Source of the DNA: Ochrobactrum sp. Marseille-Q0166
Lineage (GTDB): Bacteria > Pseudomonadota > Alphaproteobacteria > Rhizobiales > Rhizobiaceae
NCBI RefSeq assembly: GCF_014397025.1
Contig: NZ_JACJUO010000001.1
Coordinates: 1,288,501-1,352,500, forward strand
Reading direction: 5' to 3'
Length of the DNA: 64,000 nt
The notes beneath the pieces are model-generated. The model searched no databases. It was not told the origin of the DNA and saw only the letters and a program-made list of their open reading frames with translations. This document shows positions 19,041-27,797 of this stretch, piece by piece (the stretch's first letter is position 1; each line of letters begins with the position of its first letter). Made by a program: the position numbers and the translations under genes.

Positions 19041-19826
19041 CTAGAAACCAAGCATCTGGCGGATGGGATTGCTCGGTTCCAGGAGAAGTCGCACGGCAAG
19101 CGCGAGACTCACCACAATAAGCAGAGGTTTGATGATGCGCGAGCCAATTTTCATGGCAAGGCTTGCGCCAATCTGAGCACCGATGAACTGCGCAATCCCC
19201 ATGCAGATGCCGAGTTTCCAGTTTATCGTGCCGACAAGCGCGAAAGTGGCAAAACCGCCGATATTGGATGCGCAATTGAGCAGCTTGGTATGGGCAGTTG
19301 CTTTGAGTACGCCGTAGCCGGCCAGGGCTACAAACGCCAGCATGAAGAATGAGCCGGTGCCTGGACCGAAAAGCCCATCGTAAAAGCCAATCAATGGCAC
19401 CAGTGTAATGCCAAACAGGAATGGTCCGATACGGCGTGCGCGATCCACGTCGCCAAGGCTTGGCTTCACCGCAAAGTAAATGGCAATCGCGATCAGCAGA
19501 ATTGGCAATGCTGCGCGCATGATATCGACGGGCAGAACGGTTGCGAGCAGTGCCCCAAGAACTGAACCGACCAGTGATGCAATAGCTTCCGGCCATTGTT
19601 CTCGGATATTTACATGGCCTTTGCGTGCATAGGCTATGGTTGCAGAGGAAGAACCAAACAGACCTTGAAGTTTGTTGGTACCGAGTGCTTCAACAGGTGG
19701 CACACCTGCAAGTAGCAAAGCCGGGATCGTAATCATGCCGCCTCCGCCCGCGATAGAATCGATAATGCCCGCAATGAAAGCGGCCATGGTCAGGAGGAGC
19801 GTCAATGTATCGAAAAATTCAAGCAT
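19041..19826 (-). CDS. TSUP (TauE/SafE) family membrane permease
   Basis: The 261-residue protein has about eight membrane helices. The family glycine-rich motif GIIDSIAGGGG lies near residue 20 and is repeated in looser form later (YDGLFGPGTG). TSUP proteins export or import sulfite, sulfoacetate, sulfonates and other organic anions. The substrate cannot be predicted here. Start 19826 is chosen because the first helix begins right after it; an in-frame start at 19886 would add a polar leader, and neither has a clear ribosome site. It lies between cobO and the TerB-like gene without evident functional link. Confidence 0.8.
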   Translation of the reverse strand: MLEFFDTLTLLLTMAAFIAGIIDSIAGGGGMITIPALLLAGVPPVEALGTNKLQGLFGSSSATIAYARKGHVNIREQWPEAIASLVGSVLGALLATVLPVDIMRAALPILLIAIAIYFAVKPSLGDVDRARRIGPFLFGITLVPLIGFYDGLFGPGTGSFFMLAFVALAGYGVLKATAHTKLLNCASNIGGFATFALVGTINWKLGICMGIAQFIGAQIGASLAMKIGSRIIKPLLIVVSLALAVRLLLEPSNPIRQMLGF

Positions 19827-19977
19827 GGAGGGGGTCCGGCAAAAGTTGATGCAACATAGAGCAGACAGTTTTTTTGTGCCAGACACCTATTTAGGGAACT
19901 TACCGCACCGAGCGTTGTTTTTCGGTTCGCGCAGCATTATCAATGCAAATTGGTTTGATTTCAGGAGACGGTCACAC

Positions 19978-20427
19978 ATGAGCGAAAGCTTTTTCGAACG
20001 TATTACTGCGTTTCTCAGCAAAAAGAGTGCTGTGCAGCGTGTCGCCGAAGATCCGGCACTCGCTTCGGAACTGCTTCTTCTGCTTCATGTGGTTTTTGCC
20101 GATGGCGATCGTCATCCGGCAGAAATTAGTGCTTTCAGGCAGATTGTTTCTGAGAATTTTGGCATTTCGGCAGAAGAGTTACCGGAAGTAACCGAATATC
20201 TTAAAGACTTTGGTTACGAAACCACCACGAAACAAGCGGCCTCCATGCTTGCTGAAATGGCGCCTGAGCGTCGTGCGTCACTGCTTCGTGATCTGGTGCG
20301 GATTGCGCGTGCGGATGATCATGTTGATCAGTCCGAAACAGCGATGATCAAGCGGATCGCTGATATTCTTGGTATTACAGCTGACGATATCAGAGAAGCT
20401 CAGCAACCGGCACCTCGTGCAGTCTGA
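19978..20427 (+). CDS. TerB-like (COG4103) tellurite-resistance-domain protein
   Basis: This 149-residue all-alpha protein belongs to the TerB/DjlA-N family, with two copies of the acidic helix-turn-helix pattern (VVFADGDRHPAEI and IARADDHVDQSET). Those acidic residues are candidate metal ligands. AGGAG lies 11-15 bases before the ATG at 19978, which rules out longer starts. The function of this subfamily is unknown. The end of the gene overlaps the probable GTG start of cobE, so the two are likely co-translated. Confidence 0.8.
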   Translation: MSESFFERITAFLSKKSAVQRVAEDPALASELLLLLHVVFADGDRHPAEISAFRQIVSENFGISAEELPEVTEYLKDFGYETTTKQAASMLAEMAPERRASLLRDLVRIARADDHVDQSETAMIKRIADILGITADDIREAQQPAPRAV

Positions 20428-20812
20428 GAAAAAGCATTTCGCTCTTGGAATGGGCAGCTCGTCAGCGGCTAGCCTTGAGGAGCTTGTTTTGCTGGCAGAT
20501 AAAGTGCTGGCCAGTGCTGAATTGAAACGACCGGATGTCTTAGCAACGATTGCCACCAAGCGAGGTGATCCTGTATGGGGCAAGCTTGCCCAGCATTATG
20601 GTTGCGAGTTGCGCTTTTTTGATGCTGAGCGGCTTGAACAAGAAACGCCAAAGCTGAAACACCCATCGGAAGTGGTTTTTGCTGCAGTCGGCTGTCATGG
20701 CGTTGCAGAATCGGCAGCACTTGCTGCGGCTGGGCCTGATGCAGAATTGCTGATCGAAAAAACGACCAGTGAATGTGCCACCGCAGCGATTGCCGTGACA
20801 CGTATTGATTAG
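20417..20812 (+). CDS. cobE: Cobalamin biosynthesis protein CobE (CbiG C-terminal homologue)
   Basis: The product of about 131 residues matches CobE/CbiG_C. A GMGSSSAASLEELV loop (family consensus G-x-G-C-R-x-G-x-S) is followed by LATIATKRGDPVWGKLA, LRFFDAERL and VGCHGVAESAAL. The start is uncertain. A GTG at 20417 gives the usual N-terminus and an 11-bp overlap with the TerB-like gene; a TTG at 20369 is also in frame. CobE is needed for efficient aerobic corrin synthesis in Pseudomonas, with no settled reaction. The stop overlaps the convergent MFS gene by 4 bp. Confidence 0.8.
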   Translation: MQSEKKHFALGMGSSSAASLEELVLLADKVLASAELKRPDVLATIATKRGDPVWGKLAQHYGCELRFFDAERLEQETPKLKHPSEVVFAAVGCHGVAESAALAAAGPDAELLIEKTTSECATAAIAVTRID

Positions 20813-22290
20813 GCCGGTTTACGGCGCTGTACGAGGTAGGTCGCAACCGTCGCAACGAGCAGCAGGGCAGCGGTCGCAACGATGACAGCCACATAGGCAT
20901 TCTCAAAGGCCTGCGATGCCAAAGCCGTCAATGCATTTGCGTCAGCTGTTGGCATTGATTGTGCAGCAAGAAGCGCTTCATCCAGACTGTCGCGGACTAC
21001 AGACGGAATGTTTGAGCCAGCGGGCAGAATAAGGCTGGCGGTATAGAATGCCGACAAAATGCTGCCGAAGATTGTTACACCCAGCGCGTTGCCAAGCTCG
21101 AATGATACTTCTTCGACAGATGCTGCCATGCCAGCCTTTTCGGCAGGTGCATTGCTCATGATTGCCGAGGATGCGGCAGTCATGACAGCCCCAACACCAA
21201 AGCCGAGAATTGTAAGACCAGTGATGTAGAACAGCGGTGCTCGTTTATAAGTTAGGCTGTATATGATGATGCCAAGGGCTGTAATCCCTAGCGATGACCA
21301 GAGCACTTTGCCTGCACCAAGCCGCGGCAACTGAATACCAGCAAGCGGGCCTGCCACGAATGCTGCCAGAGGAATTGGCAGAATCATCAGACCAGCCTGT
21401 AATGGCGACAAGCCTTCGATCAATTGCAGGCGCTGGCTGAATACCAGTTCCATGCCCGTCAGCGAACCGGATGCAACAAGAGCCGCAAACACACCTGTCG
21501 AGAACAGCCTGTTATTAAACAGCGAGAAGTCGATGAGAGGCTCTTGGCTTGAAAACTGCCGACGCACGAAAATGGTCGTTGCAATGAGGCCGATAATCAA
21601 TGCGCCGGCAAACACAGTCATCGATGCATCACGCTTGGCAAGTTCCTTCACGGCATAGGTGAGCGCGATCAGACCGATCATAATCTGGATTGAACCGACG
21701 AGATCCCATTTGCGCTTGGAGCCAAGGGGACGGTTTTCAAGGTTGAAGGCCGAAAGTGCCAGCGCCACTGCAACAACAGGCACGTTGATGAGGAACACCG
21801 AGCCCCACCAGAAATATTCAAGCAGTACACCGCCTGCCACAGGGCCGATGGCAGCGCCGCCCGAGGCAATTGCCGCCCAGATGCCAATGGCAAGTGAGCG
21901 TTCTTTTTCATCGGTAAAGGTCAGTCGAATGATCGAGAGCGTAGCAGGCATCATCATCGCCGCACCACAGGCGAGAAATGCGCGGGCTGCGATCAGCACT
22001 TCCGGGTTAGGCGAATAAGCTGCGCCTAGCGATGCAAGACCAAAAACCATCAGACCATTCATGAACATGCGCTTGTGGCCGAGCTTGTCACCCAGCGTGC
22101 CAAGGCCCGGCAGCAAACCTGCCACCACCAGCGGGTAGATGTTCATGATCCAGAGCTTTTCGGAAGCACTTGCCGCCAGATCATGGGTAAGGCGTGGTAG
22201 CGCTGTGTAAAGCACTGTCATATCTACAACGATCAGGAACAGCGCGCTGGAAACAATTGCGAGAACGAGCCAGCGATTTTGCGGCAACAT
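20809..22290 (-). CDS. MFS drug/proton antiporter, DHA2 (EmrB/QacA) family
   Basis: The 493-residue membrane protein has about 14 helices. Motif A-like sequence (LGDKLGHKRMFMNGL) follows helix 2, and the first helix contains DMTVLYTALP, a DHA2 hallmark. It probably exports a toxic organic compound. Start 22290 is preferred because an AGGTG lies 9-13 bases upstream and the first helix follows directly; in-frame starts at 22344 and 22488 are longer. The divergent TetR gene is the obvious regulator. Confidence 0.87.
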   Translation of the reverse strand: MLPQNRWLVLAIVSSALFLIVVDMTVLYTALPRLTHDLAASASEKLWIMNIYPLVVAGLLPGLGTLGDKLGHKRMFMNGLMVFGLASLGAAYSPNPEVLIAARAFLACGAAMMMPATLSIIRLTFTDEKERSLAIGIWAAIASGGAAIGPVAGGVLLEYFWWGSVFLINVPVVAVALALSAFNLENRPLGSKRKWDLVGSIQIMIGLIALTYAVKELAKRDASMTVFAGALIIGLIATTIFVRRQFSSQEPLIDFSLFNNRLFSTGVFAALVASGSLTGMELVFSQRLQLIEGLSPLQAGLMILPIPLAAFVAGPLAGIQLPRLGAGKVLWSSLGITALGIIIYSLTYKRAPLFYITGLTILGFGVGAVMTAASSAIMSNAPAEKAGMAASVEEVSFELGNALGVTIFGSILSAFYTASLILPAGSNIPSVVRDSLDEALLAAQSMPTADANALTALASQAFENAYVAVIVATAALLLVATVATYLVQRRKPA

Positions 22291-22306
22291 CGGACTACAC
22301 CTTTTC

Positions 22307-22320
22307 AATACAAACGTATT
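22307..22320. promoter_or_regulatory. Candidate TetR operator in the MFS/tetR divergent promoter
   Basis: AATAC-AAAC-GTATT is a perfect 5-bp inverted repeat with a 4-bp spacer, placed between the two divergent genes 17 bp upstream of the MFS start. TetR-family repressors commonly bind such palindromes and control both directions. The assignment rests on position and symmetry only. Confidence 0.4.
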
Positions 22321-22361
22321 TAAACTTGGCAGGGTGGTCGACATAATATAAATCCGTCCGT

Positions 22362-22931
22362 ATGGAAAGTAAGAAATTGCAGAAAACCGGCCGCCCGCGC
22401 TCAATTGATCGGGACCATGTTCTCGACATGGCCGAGAAGCTGGTTGCCGAAGGTGGTATCGTTGCACTGACCATGGATGCGGTGGCACACGCTTCCGGCG
22501 TCACCAAAGGCGGTGTGCAATATTGCTTCGGTAATAAAGACGGGTTGATGAAAGCCATGATCGAGCGATGGGGTGACCGATTTGACGATCTGGTCACAGC
22601 GCGCAAACAGCACAGACAAGATGCGATTTCGCACATTGCTGCCCATATCGCAGTGACGCGCGAAAGCGATGCTGAGGACGATTCACGATTTGCCGCCATG
22701 ATGGCGAGCCTTATTCCCAACTCCCATTATCTTGATGAAACGCGGACCTGGTATCGCAAGCAGTGGGATGGACTTGATGTTTCGACACCTGAAGGAAGGC
22801 GAGCACGTTTGGCGTTCATTGCCAATGAAGGTGCATTTTTACTTAGAAGCTTCAATTTCTTCGAGCTGACGCCGGAAGAGTGGCAGTCGATCTTCAATGA
22901 TATTCAAGGACTTTTGCCTGAAAAAGATTGA
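22362..22931 (+). CDS. TetR-family transcriptional regulator
   Basis: The 189-residue protein has an N-terminal TetR HTH at about residues 10-56 (GRPRSIDRDHVLDMAEKL, then SGVTKGGVQYCFGNKDGL). A C-terminal ligand domain includes a TetR_C-type segment. It is divergent from the MFS exporter and most likely represses it until a substrate is bound. The ATG at 22362 has no Shine-Dalgarno sequence, and an AT-rich box (taatataaat) lies about 10-20 bp upstream, so the message may be leaderless. cobM follows 51 bp later. Confidence 0.88.
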   Translation: MESKKLQKTGRPRSIDRDHVLDMAEKLVAEGGIVALTMDAVAHASGVTKGGVQYCFGNKDGLMKAMIERWGDRFDDLVTARKQHRQDAISHIAAHIAVTRESDAEDDSRFAAMMASLIPNSHYLDETRTWYRKQWDGLDVSTPEGRRARLAFIANEGAFLLRSFNFFELTPEEWQSIFNDIQGLLPEKD

Positions 22932-22982
22932 CTCTTCTGCCACCTGACAGGCATTCGAAACGCCTGAACAGAGGAAGAAAAC

Positions 22983-23741
22983 GTGACAGTTCATTTCATT
23001 GGAGCCGGCCCCGGTGCCGCCGATCTTATCACCGTGCGTGGTTTGCGACTGATCGAAAGCTGTCCGGTCTGCATCTATGCAGGATCGCTGGTACCCAAGG
23101 ATGTTGTTGCATCTGCACCAGAAAATGCGCTGCTGATTGATAGTTCCTCGCTGACACTTGATGAAATCATTGCGGCGATTGAGGCGGCTCATGCGAAAGG
23201 GTATGATATTGCACGCGTGCATTCAGGCGATCCGTCGATTTATGGAGCGATGGCTGAACAGATGCGCAGGCTTGATGCGCTCGGCATTCCTTATGATGTG
23301 ACGCCGGGTGTTCCTGCTTTTGTTGCGGCTGCGGCTGCGATGAAACAGGAACTGACTATTCCAGAGGTCAATCAAAGCATTATTCTGACCCGGACTTCGA
23401 TAAAATCATCTGCCATGCCGGTAGGTGAGGATCTCGTCACACTGGGAAAATCCGGTGCGACTTTGGTCATTCACCTGTCGATCCGAAACCTTGCGAAGAT
23501 CGAAACGGAGCTGGCGCCATTATACGGATCTGACTGTCCAGTGGTCGTTGCATACCGAATTGGTTGGCCAGATGAGCAGATTCTGCGCGGAAAGCTGTCC
23601 GATATTGCCGAGAAAGTTGCGCTTTCTGGCGTGAAACGCACGGCGATGATCTTTGTCGGGAGAGGTCTCGACTCGCAGAATTTTCGCGACTCAGCGCTTT
23701 ATCATGAAGCGCACAGCCATGTTGCTCGCTCAAAATCTTAA
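22983..23741 (+). CDS. cobM: Precorrin-4 C11-methyltransferase
   Basis: This 252-residue SAM-dependent methyltransferase of the tetrapyrrole methylase fold methylates C11 of precorrin-4. The family nucleotide loop IGAGPGAADLIT is at residues 5-16, and VHSGDPSIYGA and DVTPGVPAFVAAAA follow. Translation begins at GTG 22983, with AGAGGAAG upstream. Its last 12 bp overlap the convergent cobK gene. It is alone on its strand except for the upstream tetR, from which a transcript could continue. Confidence 0.93.
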   Translation: MTVHFIGAGPGAADLITVRGLRLIESCPVCIYAGSLVPKDVVASAPENALLIDSSSLTLDEIIAAIEAAHAKGYDIARVHSGDPSIYGAMAEQMRRLDALGIPYDVTPGVPAFVAAAAAMKQELTIPEVNQSIILTRTSIKSSAMPVGEDLVTLGKSGATLVIHLSIRNLAKIETELAPLYGSDCPVVVAYRIGWPDEQILRGKLSDIAEKVALSGVKRTAMIFVGRGLDSQNFRDSALYHEAHSHVARSKS

Positions 23742-24470
23742 AGCTGAACGCGCAAATTCAATTGCTTTATCCACGGTGCCGACGACAATTTTGGCTTCAA
23801 CAGGTGGACGTGCGATCATGATGACAGGTATGGCAAGATCACGCGCTGCTCGGATTTTTGCGTAAGATATACTGCCGCCGGAATTGCGGCTGACAATCAG
23901 GCCAATCTTTCGTTCACACAGGAATTGCTTTTCAGATTCATAGTTTCCGGGTTTTGCCAGAATGATTTCACATTCGTGTGGCAGCATAACTTCCGGCGGA
24001 TCGATCATCCGTATGATGAAGTGAGCATCGCCCCGTTCTGCAAAGGGTTCGATATGTTGTCGGCCGAGTGCGAGCAAAACGCGTTCACCTGCCGGGATCA
24101 TGCTTGCAGCCTGCGCTTCGCTTGCGACCTCAATCCAGTTATCACTACTTTCCTTTTCCCATGCCGGACGTTCGAGCCGAAGCAGTGGAACATTTGCGAT
24201 ATCGGATGCCACGACAGCATTGTGTGAAATGCGGGTTGCATAGGGATGGGTGGCATCAATCACGAGATCGATTTTCTCGGTAACCAGATAAGTTGCCAGC
24301 CCATCTGCCCCTCCAAATCCGCCAATGCGCAGCTTGCCGCTGACGGGAGCAGGGTTGGCCGTTCGGCCTGCAAGCGAGGTGATAGCTTCAACCGGCAGAG
24401 CCAACAGCGAGGAAGCAAGCTTTGATGCTTCCGCTGTGCCGCCAAGAATGAGTATTTTAGAGGCGGGCAA
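23730..24470 (-). CDS. cobK: Precorrin-6A reductase
   Basis: The 246-residue NADPH-dependent CobK reduces precorrin-6A to 6B. The N-terminal dinucleotide motif LILGGTAEASKL (residues 6-17) and a C-terminal SRNSGGSISYAKIRAA segment match the family. The start is TTG at 24470, since no ATG precedes the glycine motif, and an AAGG site is present upstream. It overlaps the end of cbiD by 14 bp on the same strand, indicating a cbiD-cobK operon, and overlaps cobM tail to tail. Confidence 0.91.
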   Translation of the reverse strand: MPASKILILGGTAEASKLASSLLALPVEAITSLAGRTANPAPVSGKLRIGGFGGADGLATYLVTEKIDLVIDATHPYATRISHNAVVASDIANVPLLRLERPAWEKESSDNWIEVASEAQAASMIPAGERVLLALGRQHIEPFAERGDAHFIIRMIDPPEVMLPHECEIILAKPGNYESEKQFLCERKIGLIVSRNSGGSISYAKIRAARDLAIPVIMIARPPVEAKIVVGTVDKAIEFARSALRF

Positions 24471-25563
24471 GGATATTGCCTTTGCGATCAGTCACAATGA
24501 TTTCGACTTCAACGGGTGCGCCGCGTAGGGTTTCCAGAGCCACCTGCTTTGCTTTTTCAGCAATTGGGGTCGCCATATCGATACCAAGGCTTTGAGTCAT
24601 TTCAAGTACTTCCAGCGCAGTGTTCGCAAAAAGAATCCGGTCCTTGATGTCGCTTGGCGCGCCGGCCTTTTGGGCCAATGACCAGAGGAAGTTTTTGTCG
24701 ACCTGTGAGCGCGAAGAATGAAGATCAAGCTCTCCCTGAGCAAGTTTTGTCAGCTTGGCGAAACCTCCTGCAAGGGTGAGCTTATCGATTGGATGTTCAC
24801 GCAGATATTTGAGTACACCACCGGCAAAATCACCCATGTCGAGAATGGCGAAATCCGGCACATCATAAAGTGCCTGTGCTGCGTCTTCAGAGGTTGAACC
24901 TGTCGCAGCGAGCACATGTGTTTGCTTTTCTGCACGCGCTACATCGATGCCGCGATGGATCGAATGGATCCATGCGGAGCAGGAGAAGGGATGTACAACC
25001 CCTGTTGTTCCCAAAATCGAAATGCCCCCAATGATGCCTAGGCGCGGGTTCCACGTTTTTTGCGCAATTTCTTCGCCACCTGGAACGGAAATCGTAATAA
25101 CCAAATCGGCAGGCAGGCCATATTCAGCGCATATTTGTTCGCATATCTCTGTCATCATGCGGCGTGGAACAGGATTGATTGCCGCTTCACCTGGCGGGAT
25201 TTGCAGGCCGGGCCGCGTAACAGTCCCCACGCCTTCGCCTGCCTGAAACACGATGCCAGTGCCGGGAGGGGCAGGGAAAACCGTTGAAATGATTGTTGCG
25301 CCGTGCGTGACATCCGGATCGTCGCCTGCATCCTTGACGATACCCGCCATGGCATAGCCTTCCCCCAGTCCTTCATATTCAAGCTGGAAATAGGGCACTT
25401 CACCTTTTGGCAGGATGATGCCGACCGGATCGGGGAATTCACCGGTAATAAGCGCAGTCAGTGCTGCCTTGGTGGCAGCTGTGGCACATGCGCCCGTCGT
25501 CCAGCCGCGACGCAGTTCTGTTTTTTCAGGGCTTTTATTTGAAGGGGCGGTTTCATCGTTCAT
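24457..25563 (-). CDS. cbiD: Cobalt-precorrin-5B C1-methyltransferase CbiD
   Basis: The 368-residue protein starts with the CbiD hallmark LRRGWTTGACATAAT at about residues 17-31. It also contains the conserved GGISILGTTG and HSSRSQVDK-type segments. CbiD is the C1-methyltransferase normally found in the anaerobic pathway; here it sits in an otherwise aerobic cluster that has no cobF. CobF does methylation and deacetylation together, so CbiD needs a partner for deacetylation: the CbiG part of the cobJ fusion. Start 25563 gives the family length. It is divergent from cobA over 52 bp. Confidence 0.92.
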   Translation of the reverse strand: MNDETAPSNKSPEKTELRRGWTTGACATAATKAALTALITGEFPDPVGIILPKGEVPYFQLEYEGLGEGYAMAGIVKDAGDDPDVTHGATIISTVFPAPPGTGIVFQAGEGVGTVTRPGLQIPPGEAAINPVPRRMMTEICEQICAEYGLPADLVITISVPGGEEIAQKTWNPRLGIIGGISILGTTGVVHPFSCSAWIHSIHRGIDVARAEKQTHVLAATGSTSEDAAQALYDVPDFAILDMGDFAGGVLKYLREHPIDKLTLAGGFAKLTKLAQGELDLHSSRSQVDKNFLWSLAQKAGAPSDIKDRILFANTALEVLEMTQSLGIDMATPIAEKAKQVALETLRGAPVEVEIIVTDRKGNILARL

Positions 25564-25571
25564 GGACGCCT

Positions 25572-25577
25572 TATAAT
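25572..25577 (+). promoter_or_regulatory. Consensus -10 element upstream of cobA
   Basis: A perfect TATAAT lies 44 bp upstream of the cobA start, in the 52-bp cbiD-cobA divergent spacer. The complementary strand reads ATTATAAG over the same bases, so it could also serve cbiD in the opposite direction, giving a nearly leaderless cbiD message. No cobalamin riboswitch fits in this spacer. Confidence 0.45.
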
Positions 25578-25615
25578 GTATCTGATAGCTGTGCCGCCAG
25601 ATAAAGTTATGGTTG

Positions 25616-26491
25616 ATGATGATGAATAAGCCTGAACATACGCCGGAATGTATTGTTGCGAAGAGCAAAGTCAGCTTGCCCGCGATACAGCCCGGGCATG
25701 TTTGGCTTGTCGGTGCCGGGCCAGGTGATCCCGGTCTTCTCACTTTGCACGCAGTCAATGCGCTGCGGGAGGCGGATGTGATCGTCTATGATGCGCTGGT
25801 TGATGAAGCCTGTCTTTCACTCAAGCGCGATAACGCAAGTGTTGAATACGCAGGCAAACGAGGTGGCAAGCCTTCACCAAAACAGCGCGATATTTCGCTA
25901 CGACTGGTGGAGCTGGCTAAAGAAGGCAAGAAGGTTCTGCGGCTGAAAGGTGGCGATCCGTTCGTTTTTGGGCGCGGAGCCGAGGAAGCGCTGACGCTTG
26001 TTGAACATGGCGTGCCATTTCGTATTGTTCCGGGCATTACAGCGGGGATTGGCGGTCTTGCCTATGCAGGAATTGCGGCCACGCATCGCGATATCAACCA
26101 ATCAGTCACATTCCTCACAGGCCACGATGCAACAGGGCTGATGCCAGACCGCATTAATTGGGAGGGCATTGCCCGGTCTTCTCCTGTTATCGTGATGTAT
26201 ATGGCGATGAAGCATATCGACCTCATTACAGAGCGTCTGATGACAGCAGGACGCTCGCCAGATGAGCCGGTCGCATTTGTCTGCAATGCCAGCTTGCCGG
26301 AACAGGTGGTTCTGGAGACAACATTGTCAGGCGCGGTTGCAGATGTAGAAGCATCGGGTCTCAAGCCACCGGCAATCGTGGTTGTGGGAGAGGTTGTGAA
26401 GCTGCGTGCGGGACTTGACTGGGCCGGTGCATCTGAGGGGCGAAAACTGACAAGCGATCCGCTGCATCTTAGCAGGGAGAAGAGCGCATGA
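25616..26491 (+). CDS. cobA: Uroporphyrinogen-III C-methyltransferase
   Basis: This 291-residue SUMT methylates C2 and C7 of uroporphyrinogen III to give precorrin-2, the first committed step. The loop VGAGPGDPGLLTLHA (about residues 33-47) and the VYDALVDEACL, RLKGGDPFVFGRGAEEA and VVPGITAG motifs are all present. Three consecutive ATG codons follow TTG at the beginning, so the exact start is unclear within four codons. The stop overlaps the cobB start (ATGA). It heads a cobA-cobB-cobC-cobD operon. Confidence 0.94.
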   Translation: MMMNKPEHTPECIVAKSKVSLPAIQPGHVWLVGAGPGDPGLLTLHAVNALREADVIVYDALVDEACLSLKRDNASVEYAGKRGGKPSPKQRDISLRLVELAKEGKKVLRLKGGDPFVFGRGAEEALTLVEHGVPFRIVPGITAGIGGLAYAGIAATHRDINQSVTFLTGHDATGLMPDRINWEGIARSSPVIVMYMAMKHIDLITERLMTAGRSPDEPVAFVCNASLPEQVVLETTLSGAVADVEASGLKPPAIVVVGEVVKLRAGLDWAGASEGRKLTSDPLHLSREKSA

Positions 26492-27795
26492 AGGGTTTTA
26501 TGATTGCAGCGCCAGCTTCCGGATCGGGAAAAACCACTTTGACACTTGGGCTACTGCGCGCTTTAAAGCGGCGTGGCGAGGCGGTTGCACCTGCGAAAGC
26601 TGGCCCTGATTACATCGATCCTGCCTTCCATAAAGCTGCGAGCGGCGTGGATTGCTTCAACCTTGATCCATGGGCCATGCGGCCAGAGCTTATCAGTGCC
26701 ATTTCATCCCGTATGACCGAGGGCAACAAGGTTCTTGTTGTTGAAGGCATGATGGGACTTTTCGACGGAGCGCTTGATGGAAAGGGATCGTCGGCAGATT
26801 TGGCACGAACTCTTGATCTGCCAGTGGTTCTGGTAGTCGATTGTGCTCGCCAATCCCACTCGATCGCTGCCCTTATTTCGGGTTTCAGTCAGTTTCGCAA
26901 CGATGTTCTGATTGCTGGTATTATTCTTAACCGGGTTGGCAGCGGCAGACATGAGGCCATGCTGCGCGAAGCGATCAAACCGCTCGGTATTTCCGTTCTG
27001 GGTGTAATTCCGCGAGATGAAGCGCTGGTTCTGCCTTCCAGACATCTTGGGCTTGTTCAAGCAGCGGAACATACCGATCTGGAGCGTTTCCTTGAACATG
27101 CTGCGGATGCGGTTGATGCGCATATTGATTTAAACGCATTAGAGCGCATCTGGTCGCGGCCAAAGCATCATGAGGCTATGGCGAATGTTCCCCGTCTCGC
27201 GCCGCTTGGAAACCGCATTGCAGTAGCGCGAGACGACGCCTTTGCCTTTGCCTATGCGCATTTACTTGCAGGCTGGCGCAGGCGTGGTGCCGAGCTTTCA
27301 TTCTTTTCGCCGCTTGCTGATGAAGCGCCCGATGAAAGCGCTGACGCAATTTATCTGCCGGGCGGTTATCCCGAGCTTTATGCCGGCAAACTGAGCCAGG
27401 TGAAGCATTTCCAGCAGGGCATGAGACGCGCTGCGGATCGTGGCGTGCGCATCTACGGCGAGTGTGGCGGCTATATGGTGTTGGGTGAGACGTTGGAAGA
27501 TTCGTCTTGCGTGAAGCATCCTATGCTTGGGCTGCTTCCGCTTGAAACCAGCTTTGCAAAACGGAAAATGCACCTTGGCTATCGCAAGCTGGAACCATTA
27601 TCCGGTTCGCCATGGCCGTTACCGCTTTTGGCTCATGAGTTTCACTATGCGAGCATTGTGTGCGAAGGTGAGGCTGAACGGCTGTTCCGCGTCCGTGATG
27701 CGCTGGGCGAAGAGCTGGGAGAGGCAGGGCTTCGTGTCGGCTCAGTTGCTGGCTCGTTCATGCATGTGATTGATTTTTCTGGAGAGAATGCCTGA
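26488..27795 (+). CDS. cobB: Hydrogenobyrinic acid a,c-diamide synthase
   Basis: The 435-residue glutamine-dependent amidase acts on the a and c carboxylates of hydrogenobyrinate. The N-terminal ATP-binding P-loop is ASGSGKTT (residues 10-17), with KAGPDYIDPAFH after it. The C-terminal glutaminase has nucleophile Cys326 (GECGGYMVLG) and a distal SFMH histidine. It is translationally coupled to cobA by a 4-bp overlap and to cobC by a 2-bp gap. In the aerobic route this step precedes cobalt insertion by CobN. Confidence 0.95.
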   Translation: MKGFMIAAPASGSGKTTLTLGLLRALKRRGEAVAPAKAGPDYIDPAFHKAASGVDCFNLDPWAMRPELISAISSRMTEGNKVLVVEGMMGLFDGALDGKGSSADLARTLDLPVVLVVDCARQSHSIAALISGFSQFRNDVLIAGIILNRVGSGRHEAMLREAIKPLGISVLGVIPRDEALVLPSRHLGLVQAAEHTDLERFLEHAADAVDAHIDLNALERIWSRPKHHEAMANVPRLAPLGNRIAVARDDAFAFAYAHLLAGWRRRGAELSFFSPLADEAPDESADAIYLPGGYPELYAGKLSQVKHFQQGMRRAADRGVRIYGECGGYMVLGETLEDSSCVKHPMLGLLPLETSFAKRKMHLGYRKLEPLSGSPWPLPLLAHEFHYASIVCEGEAERLFRVRDALGEELGEAGLRVGSVAGSFMHVIDFSGENA

Positions 27796-27797
27796 AC

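Noticed and set aside
25564..25615. Possible cobalamin riboswitch between cbiD and cobA
   Set aside because: The spacer is only 52 bp, with a -10 element but no aptamer blocks.
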